From NCBI GenBank assembly GCA_024742495.1, contig JANSYJ010000010.1, positions 43,303 to 107,302 on the forward strand: 64,000 nt of DNA, given 5' to 3'. Positions within the stretch are counted from its first letter, which is position 1, and each line of letters opens with the position of its first letter. The stretch is from Bacteroidota bacterium. GTDB taxonomy: Bacteria > Bacteroidota > Bacteroidia > Flavobacteriales > Schleiferiaceae. The notes under the pieces are model-generated. The model was not told the origin of the DNA and ran no database searches. It saw only the letters and a list, made by a program, of their open reading frames with translations. Below are positions 53,060 to 62,040 of this stretch, piece after piece. The position numbers were made by a program, and so were the translations under genes.

Positions 53060-55105
53060 ATGCAGTTAGACCATTTAGATCAGTTGATAGCGGTAAATTT
53101 CCCGGGTTTTTTTGTTAAAAAAGATCTTATTGAGCCTTTTCGGAAGACATATCCTGTACCTACTTATGTCATAGAGTTTCTTCTTGGAAGGTACTGTGCT
53201 ACCACGGATGAGGAAGAGATTCAGGAAGGACTGGAAATTGTAAAAGCTCAATTGGCTAACCGAACCGTACGGCCTGGAGAAGAGGAGTATTTCAAATCTA
53301 AGGCAGAGTCTCAAGGATCTGTTAAGATCATAGACATTATTACAGCCAGGCTTGACTCTAGAAGTGGTAAGTATCTTGCTACGTTGCCAAGCCTAATGTT
53401 AAGAGATGTACGAATCTCATCGGAACTTGTCTATGAAAATGACAGAATGCTCACTGGAGGGTTTTATGCAGAGATAGACCTGGAATACGATGTAGCAATT
53501 GCAGAAGAAAATCAAGGTAAACCTTTTGGTATAGCTGGTTTAAGGCCTATTCAATTGTCTCAACGCAATGTTCTTGACAAGCTCTATGAAGGAAGGAACC
53601 GCTTTGACTTTGAAGAGTGGCAAGGGATACTTCTCCGAAGTGTGGGAATTGAGCCTGAAAGCCTTGATGAACGCGCAAAAAATGTGATGTTCGTAAGGAT
53701 GATACCCTTCGTGGAACGTAACTATAACATGATAGAGCTGGGACCAAGAGGAACTGGTAAATCGCATCTTTATCAGCAAATATCTCCCTATTCCCATTTA
53801 GTATCAGGAGGGAAAACTACTGTTTCCAAAATGTTTGTGAACCTCGGTACCGGGGAAAGGGGACTGGTTTGTAAGTATGACGTAGTTTGTTTTGATGAGA
53901 TTTCGGGCATCTCCTTTGACCAAAAAGATGGTGTAAACATCATGAAAGGTTATATGGAAAGCGGTGAGTTTAGCCGAGGAAAGGAGCCGATACGTGCCGA
54001 TGGTGGAGTTGTAATGGTCGGCAATTTTGATGTGGATGTGGAACACCAGCAAAGAATCGGCCACCTGTTTGGCCCTCTTCCAAAGGAGATGAGAGATGAT
54101 ACAGCCTTTATGGATCGTATTCATGCCTTTGTCCCAGGGTGGGACTTTCCCAAGGTGGATAAAACTTTCTTTACGGCACATTTTGGCTTGGTCAGCGATT
54201 TTCTTTCAGAATGCTGGACACGAATGCGTGATGTAAATCGAGTCACCTCGGTTCTCCCCAAGGTCGATTATGGAAGTGCGCTAAGCGGCAGGGATACCAC
54301 AGCAGTTAATAAAACTCTAAATGGCCTTTTAAAGCTAATGCAGCCAGACCCATCCGAACCGATTTCCGATGAAATCCTTGAGTGGGCAGTAAAAGTTTCT
54401 CTGGAATATAGGCGCAGGGTAAAGGAACAGCAAAAGCGCATTGGCTCTGCTGAATTTAGAAATACGCATTTCAGTTATCGGCTTGGAGAGGAAGGAGTGG
54501 AAACCTTCATCATGACTCCAGAGGTTCATAGTGAAAACACAATAGGTGAGGATCCATTGCCACCGGGGCAGGTCTGGACCTTAAACTCCAGCGGACAGGA
54601 TGATTCTACAGGTCTGTATAAAGTAGAGGTCAACGCAGGCCCAGGTTCAGGCGTTAAAATACTAAACAGACCAGCACCTCCGGCTTTCCAGGAAAGCGTG
54701 CGCTATGCGGAACAAAACCTTTACTCCCGCTCAAAACAATTGGTAGGAGATAGAGATCCGCGATCTCATGAGTTTTCTATTCAGCTTAGAACTTTTGATG
54801 CTTCTCGTAGCGGCAGCGGACTTGGAGTGGCAACCTTGGTGGCCATGTGCAGCACACTTATTGACCGAGGGGTTAAAGGTGGTCTAGTACTAATCGGGCA
54901 ACTTAATTTGGGGGGGTCTATTGATAGCGTTTACAATGCAGTTAATATGGCCGAATTAGCCGTAGAAAAAGGAGCAAGCACCTTATTGGCCCCGGTAAAC
55001 ACCAGAAAACAATTAAACAATCTTTCTGATGATATGATCACAAAGATTAATATTCAATATTATACAGACCTTCAGGATTGTCTGTTAAAAGCTCTAAGTG
55101 TATAG
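53060..55105 (+). CDS. brxL: BREX protein BrxL, AAA+ with Lon-like C-terminal domain
   Basis: The 681 residues have GPRGTGKS (228-235) Walker A, CFDEISG (D279, E280) Walker B, and a C-terminal Lon-type fold with SGSGLG (S586 in the nucleophile position) and GGLVLIGQLNLGGSID. The Lys of the Ser-Lys dyad seems absent, in keeping with BrxL being a DNA-dependent motor with no proven protease activity. It closes the type I BREX operon. The next genes are on the opposite strand. Confidence 0.93.
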   Translation: MQLDHLDQLIAVNFPGFFVKKDLIEPFRKTYPVPTYVIEFLLGRYCATTDEEEIQEGLEIVKAQLANRTVRPGEEEYFKSKAESQGSVKIIDIITARLDSRSGKYLATLPSLMLRDVRISSELVYENDRMLTGGFYAEIDLEYDVAIAEENQGKPFGIAGLRPIQLSQRNVLDKLYEGRNRFDFEEWQGILLRSVGIEPESLDERAKNVMFVRMIPFVERNYNMIELGPRGTGKSHLYQQISPYSHLVSGGKTTVSKMFVNLGTGERGLVCKYDVVCFDEISGISFDQKDGVNIMKGYMESGEFSRGKEPIRADGGVVMVGNFDVDVEHQQRIGHLFGPLPKEMRDDTAFMDRIHAFVPGWDFPKVDKTFFTAHFGLVSDFLSECWTRMRDVNRVTSVLPKVDYGSALSGRDTTAVNKTLNGLLKLMQPDPSEPISDEILEWAVKVSLEYRRRVKEQQKRIGSAEFRNTHFSYRLGEEGVETFIMTPEVHSENTIGEDPLPPGQVWTLNSSGQDDSTGLYKVEVNAGPGSGVKILNRPAPPAFQESVRYAEQNLYSRSKQLVGDRDPRSHEFSIQLRTFDASRSGSGLGVATLVAMCSTLIDRGVKGGLVLIGQLNLGGSIDSVYNAVNMAELAVEKGASTLLAPVNTRKQLNNLSDDMITKINIQYYTDLQDCLLKALSV

Positions 55106-55227
55106 GAATAAGGTTTTAAGTGTGAAAATGGTATTAGGATTTTGGTATCTGAAAGCTTTATCGATAAATAAATCAAGACTTTTATTCTTACCTTACATTT
55201 GGCTCTAAGGGATGTTAAAACATAGTT

Positions 55228-55626
55228 TCATTTAAACACTTTGTTATAACGAGCTACTTGGTCCAAAGCGGAATTTGATAGGCTAACACTCTTTGCCTTG
55301 CATTCAATTACCAGAGCGACATTTTTTCGCTGGTCATTCGTGTGAACAATTACATCTGCCCTTCCATGTGCACGTTTTTTAAACCTAGCCAAGGGGACTT
55401 CAAGATCTATCAGACCTTCATCAACCCCTGATTCTATAAGTTTTCCAACTAAGGCTTGGCGGACAAGTTCCTCTGGCTGTGCTAAGATTAGCCTTTGTCT
55501 AATTTTGCAGAGCAGAAAATCATTTTTTGCAACTGTGAAAAGTTTAAACTTGTTAGTCTCTAGGTATAGTCGCAGACTTGATTTTCTTTGGAAGTTCAGT
55601 GAGTGTGGTTTTGAGGTGCGGATCAA
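55228..55626 (-). CDS. HsdR-N-like nuclease domain protein, probably truncated
   Basis: This 132-residue frame has the type I restriction HsdR N-terminal nuclease features: ILAQPEELVRQALV, then RADVIV with the Asp and VIECKAKSV (Glu, Lys) of the PD-(D/E)XK fold, and DQVARYNKVFK at the end. The chain stops just after the fourth core helix, whereas relatives usually continue further, so the C terminus may be lost. It follows the DUF429 gene by seven bases in the same direction, implying a two-gene operon. Confidence 0.7.
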   Translation of the reverse strand: MIRTSKPHSLNFQRKSSLRLYLETNKFKLFTVAKNDFLLCKIRQRLILAQPEELVRQALVGKLIESGVDEGLIDLEVPLARFKKRAHGRADVIVHTNDQRKNVALVIECKAKSVSLSNSALDQVARYNKVFK

Positions 55627-55633
55627 GAGAATA

Positions 55634-56485
55634 TTACGATTCTTTGCTTCTCTTTAACGCCCATATCCATCCTTCTTCCTTCGGTACAGCTTCGAGAGCT
55701 TCATGAGGTTCGTAAAACATACTTACTTCCCGGCTATCACCCGGTGATTGAAATTTTTCGAAATCTCTTGATAAGATAGCAGCAATATAGGCGTCTTTTA
55801 TATCATCTTCGGAGGTCTTGTAAAATGGAACTTCTTGATATTGGTGGTTTTTTCTTGATACAAGAATCCGATCGGGATTTTTGTATCCACTCAATAAACG
55901 ATTGTATGTCGCAGGATAAACTTCTATGGCTTTAACGTTATCGCGTTTCCAAATACCTGTGCTGTCATTCTCGAAATTAAAATGCTTTAAAAAGTGTAGT
56001 CCTTTAGTGGCTTGAGCGCCAATCATATGCTGTATAGCCGATAAAGGTTGTATAAATTTCTTTTTCTTTTCTCCATTCTCCTTCTTGTCTGGTAACTCAA
56101 AATGAGTGGCTAGAAAACGCTCCGCAGCTCGGAATAGGTAGGCATTATTTTTATACCCTTTCCCTGTGCCTTTTTCAATTTCAGCCGCAGGAAGGGCTTC
56201 ACCACTGAGCAGGTTTCGAAATCCCACGGGAAACCCTAAGGGTGTATCAATTGCAATTGTGATTTGATCATCTTCGGAAAAGGTTAAGCCTGATGCCTCA
56301 AAAATGGCTTTGAGGAACTCTTTGATGTCAGTGTGTTTTAATATTAAATCCTTGCAGTTTCCCCAAAATGGAATGGTTGATAGAATCTCGCCTTCTTCTC
56401 CTATAGCAAACCAAGCGTCCCTCGAATTACGATTCTTATCGCAATGCCAAGCTCCCACATCCCAGCCGATGAAGTACTTATTCAT
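55634..56485 (-). CDS. DUF429 family protein, predicted RNase H-fold nuclease
   Basis: The 283-residue protein has RNase H-like motifs: GWDVGAWHCD (first acidic), IAIDTPLGFP (second) and VKAIEVYPATY (third acidic). These match DUF429, a predicted nuclease superfamily found in defence islands. A Lys-rich insert lies near residue 150. It stands before the HsdR-N-like gene and 142 bases after the end of the PD-(D/E)XK gene, all on the minus strand. Its biological role is not established. Confidence 0.75.
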   Translation of the reverse strand: MNKYFIGWDVGAWHCDKNRNSRDAWFAIGEEGEILSTIPFWGNCKDLILKHTDIKEFLKAIFEASGLTFSEDDQITIAIDTPLGFPVGFRNLLSGEALPAAEIEKGTGKGYKNNAYLFRAAERFLATHFELPDKKENGEKKKKFIQPLSAIQHMIGAQATKGLHFLKHFNFENDSTGIWKRDNVKAIEVYPATYNRLLSGYKNPDRILVSRKNHQYQEVPFYKTSEDDIKDAYIAAILSRDFEKFQSPGDSREVSMFYEPHEALEAVPKEEGWIWALKRSKES

Positions 56486-56627
56486 AACTCTGGAATTTGC
56501 GAAAAGAATTAGAGACTATTTGGTCGGTTTTTTTAGAGTTCATCAGGTTGTTTTAGAAGCGATTCGGGAATTTAAGGATTTAAATTGAGATCATGTTTTT
56601 TGATTTGTATTTCCCCTTGTTTCCAGG

Positions 56628-57620
56628 CTAAGTTTCGTTGTTTAAACTTTTGGTCAAATCCAATAGGACTTTAGTTATTTCGTCCTCCGCATTTTTATGG
56701 TTTAGTGTCTCACTTTGTAGTGAGAGTGTTTTCCAATTCTGGAAATCAATCGGAGATACAAAGCCGAGTGCTTGGGCTTTTTCTGTAAAGCGTTGTGAGA
56801 AACTAAGGTCTTCACAGTTTGTGCAGACACAAAATGGTGTTCCATGTTCTGCCCATAAGTCAAACCAAAGTCCGAAGAATATTTCTTTTTGGTTTTGCAG
56901 TTTTATATAGAAACCGTATTCCTCAAAACTATCGAGTGTGAAGCTTTTTCTGAGAATTTTAGTGCCATCCATAGCTTCCAATTTCTGTAGCACATGGTGA
57001 ATAAGGCTCATTGATTTTTGGAATGCTATTCCAGTCTCTTTGTTATGCATGATTTGATTTTCGCTGTTAGTGAGGTATTGCGGGTAGTGCTTAAACCAGT
57101 TCCTTAGGAATTGTAAGTACTCCTTGAATAGTGGGTTGCTCTTGGTTTGCTTTAAGCCGGCCATCATTTCAATGATTTCTTCCCAAGAAAGAATCTTTGT
57201 GAAGATAGAGTCATGGCTTTTATATATTTCCTGAAGTCGTTCGTTGTAAATATTGAGGTGGGCGTAATAGCGTGGTGCAATAAGTATTAATCCCCTTCTA
57301 GAGGTTTTATCTAGGTTAAGTAGCTTTTGATAATATCCCTTTGGTTGGTTTTCGGTTAGATTGGTGTTATATACCTTGATTTCGATTAAAAAGTAGGCTT
57401 CGTTTTCTGAATAAACCAACATGTCAGGCTGTCCAAATTCACCAATTGAATTTTGAGTGCTGGTTTTAAATCTTAAAGGTTCAGAATGAGGGTCCTGCAC
57501 CCCAAGCAGGTCAATAAAACGGTCCTTAAATTCTTCATGTTGTAGAAAGTTGTGAAACAACTCAGTAAAATGGTTTTCATCCGAAATGGCTCGGTCGAAG
57601 ACTGTTGGTTTGTAATGCAT
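56628..57620 (-). CDS. PD-(D/E)XK nuclease superfamily protein, copy 1
   Basis: The 330 residues have an N-terminal helical region (ISDENHFTELFHNFL) and a core with GQPDMLVYS (Asp), YFLIEIKVYN (Glu, Lys) and NQPKGYYQKLL (Gln motif). The C-terminal half includes a beta-rich domain (FEEYGFYIKL, FFGLWFDLWAE). It is a clear paralogue of the protein at 62707-63696. It follows the AAA ATPase gene by 14 bases. PD-(D/E)XK proteins of this type are common in Bacteroidota islands; the target is unknown. Confidence 0.82.
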   Translation of the reverse strand: MHYKPTVFDRAISDENHFTELFHNFLQHEEFKDRFIDLLGVQDPHSEPLRFKTSTQNSIGEFGQPDMLVYSENEAYFLIEIKVYNTNLTENQPKGYYQKLLNLDKTSRRGLILIAPRYYAHLNIYNERLQEIYKSHDSIFTKILSWEEIIEMMAGLKQTKSNPLFKEYLQFLRNWFKHYPQYLTNSENQIMHNKETGIAFQKSMSLIHHVLQKLEAMDGTKILRKSFTLDSFEEYGFYIKLQNQKEIFFGLWFDLWAEHGTPFCVCTNCEDLSFSQRFTEKAQALGFVSPIDFQNWKTLSLQSETLNHKNAEDEITKVLLDLTKSLNNET

Positions 57621-57634
57621 TTCTTGGTTATTGA

Positions 57635-58717
57635 TTAGTTAAGAGAATTTTGAAATCCAATCGCCTGCTTCTCGCTTACTTGAAAATCAAGATCCTCTGG
57701 ATGGTATATCTCACTCAAACATAATGGTCGGTCTATTTTGCGATTCTTGCCCAGTTTATCACTCAGCTTTTGCGCTTTCTCAGTGCTTAGTTCCCGGAAA
57801 TCATATTTGGCAATTAGTCTGCCTTTTCTCAGAAGAGCCCGATCAACATTTGAAAGGTCGGTGTTAAAAGAGCAGATAATCTGAATATTGAGACAGTCAG
57901 CAAGTAAGCCATCGGAGATGTTTAATAGGGTGGAGACTGGCGAGTGCTGTTCTTGCTCTCTAGCGACAAGTATTCTTTCGGCATCCTCCATTACGAAAAT
58001 AGAGTTGGGATTATCCGTAAGTATAGAGATCAAGCCTGGCTCGGTTAAGGCGCCGGCCATGGCGGGAGGAAGGAAAATCACTTCTTTCTTAACTTCTTTT
58101 ATGAGTTGTCGGATATAGGAAGTCTTGCCCGTACCGGGCTTGCCGTGCAAAAGGACTATTCCCTTGTCATTTTTTGTTTGCAGACGCTTAAGAATGTGCT
58201 CGTGGACAGGCAGGAAGTCATCATTATAGTTGTCGGCAATATTGCTGTCTGGAACTTGAATTTCTAGACTTTGAGTATTAAGGTCATTTACGGAACGGCT
58301 AATTAAATTGATGTAAACCTTATCCTCAGCTTTGGCTTTGTACTCTTCGGCGACAACTTGTAACTCTAGGGCTTTCTCCTTTTTATTTTCTGGGAAAAGG
58401 ATCCGGCTTCTACTTCGATTGGTGTCCAAACAAAGCAAGATTTCATCATCTAAAAAATAGAGCAAATCATCTTCTTCAATTTTCTGACTTTCCAAATCAA
58501 CTACTCTTGATATACTAACCTTTTGTTCGGCTTTGGGGGCAAAATCCTTTTCAATACGTTCCTTTAGTTTTCGGCAATCGGTGTTCATCAAATGGATGCG
58601 ACTGGGGATTCGACCATAGATCATAAGGTAGGTGCTGACCTCATTGTAATCACCGCCGCGATGGTTAAGGATGGAGCTAACTTCTAAATTAAGATTTTGA
58701 AACTTCGGGTTTTTCAT
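57635..58717 (-). CDS. AAA family ATPase
   Basis: The 360 residues have an N-terminal unassigned region (1-165), then a AAA domain: HGKPGTGKTS (GKPGTGKT 192-199), IFVMEDAERIL (Walker B, E-D), and sensor/arginine finger CSFNTDLSNVDRALLRKGRL. This form resembles Bcs1-type ATPases. It has the regulator 57 bases upstream and the nuclease 14 bases downstream, suggesting that the ATPase powers or gates the nuclease. Its substrate is unknown. Confidence 0.85.
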   Translation of the reverse strand: MKNPKFQNLNLEVSSILNHRGGDYNEVSTYLMIYGRIPSRIHLMNTDCRKLKERIEKDFAPKAEQKVSISRVVDLESQKIEEDDLLYFLDDEILLCLDTNRSRSRILFPENKKEKALELQVVAEEYKAKAEDKVYINLISRSVNDLNTQSLEIQVPDSNIADNYNDDFLPVHEHILKRLQTKNDKGIVLLHGKPGTGKTSYIRQLIKEVKKEVIFLPPAMAGALTEPGLISILTDNPNSIFVMEDAERILVAREQEQHSPVSTLLNISDGLLADCLNIQIICSFNTDLSNVDRALLRKGRLIAKYDFRELSTEKAQKLSDKLGKNRKIDRPLCLSEIYHPEDLDFQVSEKQAIGFQNSLN

Positions 58718-58774
58718 TTTTCAGGATTTTGATCAAAACTAAATCCACCTCTGTATCAAATCGTAATACAGTCT

Positions 58775-59683
58775 CTAAGAATAATTTTCATAAGCTTTTA
58801 AAAGCTCGGCTTTAATCACCTGGGCAAGATCGGTAGGTTCAATGACAATCACCGCGCTGCCAAGCTTCAGTAGCTCCTGATTTAGCTCGAAGTTGGTCCT
58901 TAGCATATAGGCTACAGTAATGGGGTGGCTTTCAAAATGACTTTCTTTTAATTGCATCTGGCTTGGATGCAAGGGTTGAGCTTTCAGGTATTTCCACTGC
59001 TTTTCAGTTAAGGTAATCTTAACTAGTCGTGGTTCGCTTCCGGAGTAGGTGAGGCCAATCGTGTTTTTAAACAGGCCCTTTGCGTCGATATTCCGATCTT
59101 GAAAGTTTGAATTCTCGAGTCTTAAATCATGTATTCGATCTAGTCCGAAAGTTCGAACGTTCTCATATTTTGGAACATAGACAACTAGATACCATCGATT
59201 TTGAAATTCCTTAAGCAATAGTGGTTCAATACTCTTAAAGTTATTTGCTTTGGGGTGATAGAAGCTCTGATGTCGAAAACTAACCAATTGTTTGCTTCGA
59301 ATGGCTTTAACCAATATTTGAATCCATTCCGCCCCCCTAAGGTCGGGACGATCAAATTGGATAGAGGATATAGTTTTTGGGTCAGTGGCTAATGATGATG
59401 AAAGAAAGTCAGTGATCCGTATTAACTCGATGTAGTTTAAGAAGTCAGAGAGTTCACTACCCTCGCGAACCATTTCATAATGGTCGTTTTTTCGATCATA
59501 CTCGATTTCGATAAAAAAGTCTTTAGCAAGGGCTTTGAAATCCCGTCCTATTTTTTGACGACTTGTTTCTATTCCGTGGCGGTGCAAATCCTTTTGGACT
59601 TCTTTTAAGCTGTAGCGATAGGGCTCTTTTTGAAATAACTGAACTATACGGTAGAGTCGAAAAGCAACTTTGTTAGCGAGCAT
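58775..59683 (-). CDS. WYL-domain transcriptional regulator
   Basis: The 302-residue protein has an N-terminal winged HTH (LKEVQKDLHRHGIETSRQ, residues about 23-45), then a WYL domain (AIRSKQLVSFRHQSF, NRWYLVVYV) and a C-terminal WCX-like region. WYL proteins regulate many defence systems, including BrxR of type I BREX, and sense ligands. It is the first gene of the minus-strand module with the AAA ATPase and nuclease. It is divergent from the helicase gene, with 114 bases between the starts. Confidence 0.88.
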   Translation of the reverse strand: MLANKVAFRLYRIVQLFQKEPYRYSLKEVQKDLHRHGIETSRQKIGRDFKALAKDFFIEIEYDRKNDHYEMVREGSELSDFLNYIELIRITDFLSSSLATDPKTISSIQFDRPDLRGAEWIQILVKAIRSKQLVSFRHQSFYHPKANNFKSIEPLLLKEFQNRWYLVVYVPKYENVRTFGLDRIHDLRLENSNFQDRNIDAKGLFKNTIGLTYSGSEPRLVKITLTEKQWKYLKAQPLHPSQMQLKESHFESHPITVAYMLRTNFELNQELLKLGSAVIVIEPTDLAQVIKAELLKAYENYS

Positions 59684-59797
59684 TGATTTAATTTAAAAAA
59701 TTGATGCTAGGAAATTAATCATTGTTATCGTTCAGCTTATCTTTAGTTTATAGAAAAGTCTGAAAAGCCTTGAAACCTGAAACCAATTTTTCTTTTC

Positions 59798-61564
59798 ATG
59801 AAACTCACCACTGAGCAGGAAGCGATTATTGCTTCTGATTCAGATCTCATTGTGAATGCTGTCGCTGGATCTGGAAAAACTACTACCGTAATTGAGTATG
59901 CCCGCACCCGACCGGAAGGGTCTCGAATATTATATCTAGCTTTTAATAAAACCGTCAAGTTAGAGGCTAGTGCTAAATTTAGAGATAAAGGAGTGTTTAA
60001 TGTACAGGTTGAGACGGCCCATTCTTTAGCGTATAGCCATATAATACCACGTTCCAACTACACTTTAAATAGCAATGGTTATCGACCTCATGAGGTTGCT
60101 GAGCTCTTGCGAATAGAAAGTATTGGCGATAAACACGGTGAGTTTATGCTTGCCAAGCATGTTTTAAGGCTCTTTACTTATTTCTGCAATAGTGGAGCGA
60201 AAAGGGTGGCGGATTTGGACTATACCGCCATTGTTTTTGATCCAAAAGCCAGGGAGTTTGTGTCAAAGAATATAGAGGTGATCCTCATGTATACAAGATT
60301 GTTCTTGGCTAAAATGGATCGTGCTGAAATACCAATCACACATGATTTTTATCTTAAGAAGTTTCAGCTATCCGAGCCCCAATTGCCTTTTGATTACATC
60401 CTTTTTGATGAGGGGCAAGATGCTTCTGCGGCAATGCTTGACATATTTGGAAAGCAAAGTGCAACCAAAGTTATTGTAGGTGATACACATCAGCAGATTT
60501 ACAATTGGCGCTTCGCGGTAAACTCCTTAGAAAAGGTGGACTACAGGGAGTTAGGTTTGAATACCAGCTTTAGGTTTGGCCAGGAGATAGCAGATCTTGC
60601 TAATGAAATTCTTAAGTCTAAGAGTATTTTTTCCAACAATGCCTGCAATAAAATAGTAGGCAAAGGAGAAAACAGAAAGGTGCAGACCAAAGCTGTGTTG
60701 GCTCGGACTAACCTAGGGTTGTTGCTGAAAGCTATCGACTATGTTGGTGAGAAGAAGGCGGATAAGATCTATTTCGAAGGAAATATTAGTTCTTATGCCT
60801 ACGCTGAGGATGGCACTTCATTGTACGATGTTCTCAACTTGAAAGAAGGCAAGTTTGATAGAATAAGGGACAAGCTTCTTAGGCGCATGACTTCTTTAGA
60901 TGAATTAGAAGATTATGTAGAGAAAACCGAAGAGCATCAATTGGGGATGATGATTGAATTGGTTAAGGAATATGGCTCACGGATCCCTAAAATCTTAAAA
61001 GAGCTTAAGGAAAAGCATATTGGAAGTGAAAACAAGAGTGAAGCCGATCTGATATTTTCCACGGTGCATAGGAGTAAGGGTATGGAGTATGATGCGGTGC
61101 ATATTGTGGACGATTTCGCTACGGCAGAAAGTTTAGAGAAAGTCTATACAAATAGGAAAGATGAGGATCTCGATCTCGCTAAGCTTTCCGAGGAAGTAAA
61201 TCTTTTATATGTCGCTGTCACTAGGGCGAAAGCTAAGGTGTTTATACCTATGTCATTACTGCCTGAGACAATAGCTCCTTCAAAATTTATCATAGCCTTA
61301 AAATCTACCGAAAAGCAACAAGAGGTATTCGTAGAAAAGTTGAGTCCAAAAAGCCAGGCTAATAAAGAGGAAAGCTATATGGAGCGAGTAAGGAAAACTC
61401 ACAAGAAGGCTTATGCTCCCTGGACAGAAGCACTTGATGATGAACTAACTGTTCTATACTGTGAAGGTCTTCCTATTCGGGATATGGCCAAACATTTTGG
61501 TAGAACGAATGGCGCTATTCGTTCAAGGATAAAGAAGCTGGAGCTTGATGAAAAGTACCGATGA
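59798..61564 (+). CDS. UvrD/Rep-type DNA helicase with C-terminal DNA-binding tail
   Basis: The 588 residues carry the SF1 motifs: AGSGKT (23-28), LFDEGQDASAAM (motif II, unusual DEGQD), GDTHQQIYNWR, STVHRSKGMEYDAVH, and LLYVAVTRAKAK. Residues about 535-588 form an extra helical module (APWTEALDDELTVLYCEG, FGRTNGAIRSRIKKL) resembling Myb/SANT-type DNA binding. It is shorter than UvrD and lacks a full 2B domain. The location beside the WYL-AAA-nuclease module suggests a defence role; a repair function is the alternative. Confidence 0.85.
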   Translation: MKLTTEQEAIIASDSDLIVNAVAGSGKTTTVIEYARTRPEGSRILYLAFNKTVKLEASAKFRDKGVFNVQVETAHSLAYSHIIPRSNYTLNSNGYRPHEVAELLRIESIGDKHGEFMLAKHVLRLFTYFCNSGAKRVADLDYTAIVFDPKAREFVSKNIEVILMYTRLFLAKMDRAEIPITHDFYLKKFQLSEPQLPFDYILFDEGQDASAAMLDIFGKQSATKVIVGDTHQQIYNWRFAVNSLEKVDYRELGLNTSFRFGQEIADLANEILKSKSIFSNNACNKIVGKGENRKVQTKAVLARTNLGLLLKAIDYVGEKKADKIYFEGNISSYAYAEDGTSLYDVLNLKEGKFDRIRDKLLRRMTSLDELEDYVEKTEEHQLGMMIELVKEYGSRIPKILKELKEKHIGSENKSEADLIFSTVHRSKGMEYDAVHIVDDFATAESLEKVYTNRKDEDLDLAKLSEEVNLLYVAVTRAKAKVFIPMSLLPETIAPSKFIIALKSTEKQQEVFVEKLSPKSQANKEESYMERVRKTHKKAYAPWTEALDDELTVLYCEGLPIRDMAKHFGRTNGAIRSRIKKLELDEKYR

Positions 61565-62040
61565 TACGGCAAATGGGATGATCCATTTGCTGCCAAATTC
61601 ATGGGGTTTGTTTTTAATTTTTAAGGTTTACCCGTTTCTAGCTCTATCAAAACGTAGCCACTTTCATTTTGGATTGTTAAGAAGAAGTTGACTTCTGGAT
61701 GATTTCTCGGTAGGTCCAAAATTTTGGTTTGTTCTTCCTGGTCAGACTGAGCGATTGGAGCCTCATTGGCTAACACGGTTCAAATAGTGCCACCCATTTC
61801 GGAGTGCTAGTGCCATTGATTTCGGTTCAAACTTGCCATTTTTCTGGGTTCTATTTGTGCCACTTTAGCGGAGTTAAAGGTTTACTCCTGTCGTTTCGGT
61901 TCAAAAGGTGCCACTAAGAAGATCAAGTAAATAACCGCTATCTCGCAGCTTGAAAAGTAAAAGCTGTGGTATGGCCAACAAACTTGATCCGATGGATTTA
62001 AAACAAATTATTAGCCTTCACTTGGATGTGTAGGCTTCCC
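61565..62040. other. 476-base region with IS21-family debris
   Basis: The first 200 bases hold no gene. From 61776 there are IS21-type end repeats, and at 61971 a stub of the transposase reading frame. See the separate entry. Confidence 0.6.
61776..62033 (+). mobile_element. IS21-family remnant: end repeats and IstA stub
   Basis: Four copies of a motif of the form cGGTTCaaaTnGTGCCAct occur at 61776-61794, 61823-61841, 61846-61864 and 61897-61915, the multiple end repeats typical of IS21-family elements. From ATG 61971 a 20-codon frame reads MANKLDPMDLKQIISLHLDV, matching the start of IstA transposases (often continuing GYSNRKIG), and then stops at 62031-62033. The rest of the element is gone. 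The remnant separates the helicase from the HNH gene. Confidence 0.75.

Noticed and set aside
58775..59683. WYL protein as the BrxR regulator of the BREX operon
   Set aside because: It is 3.7 kb past the end of the operon, on the other strand, and heads its own gene set; local control is the simpler reading, though action on BREX is not excluded.
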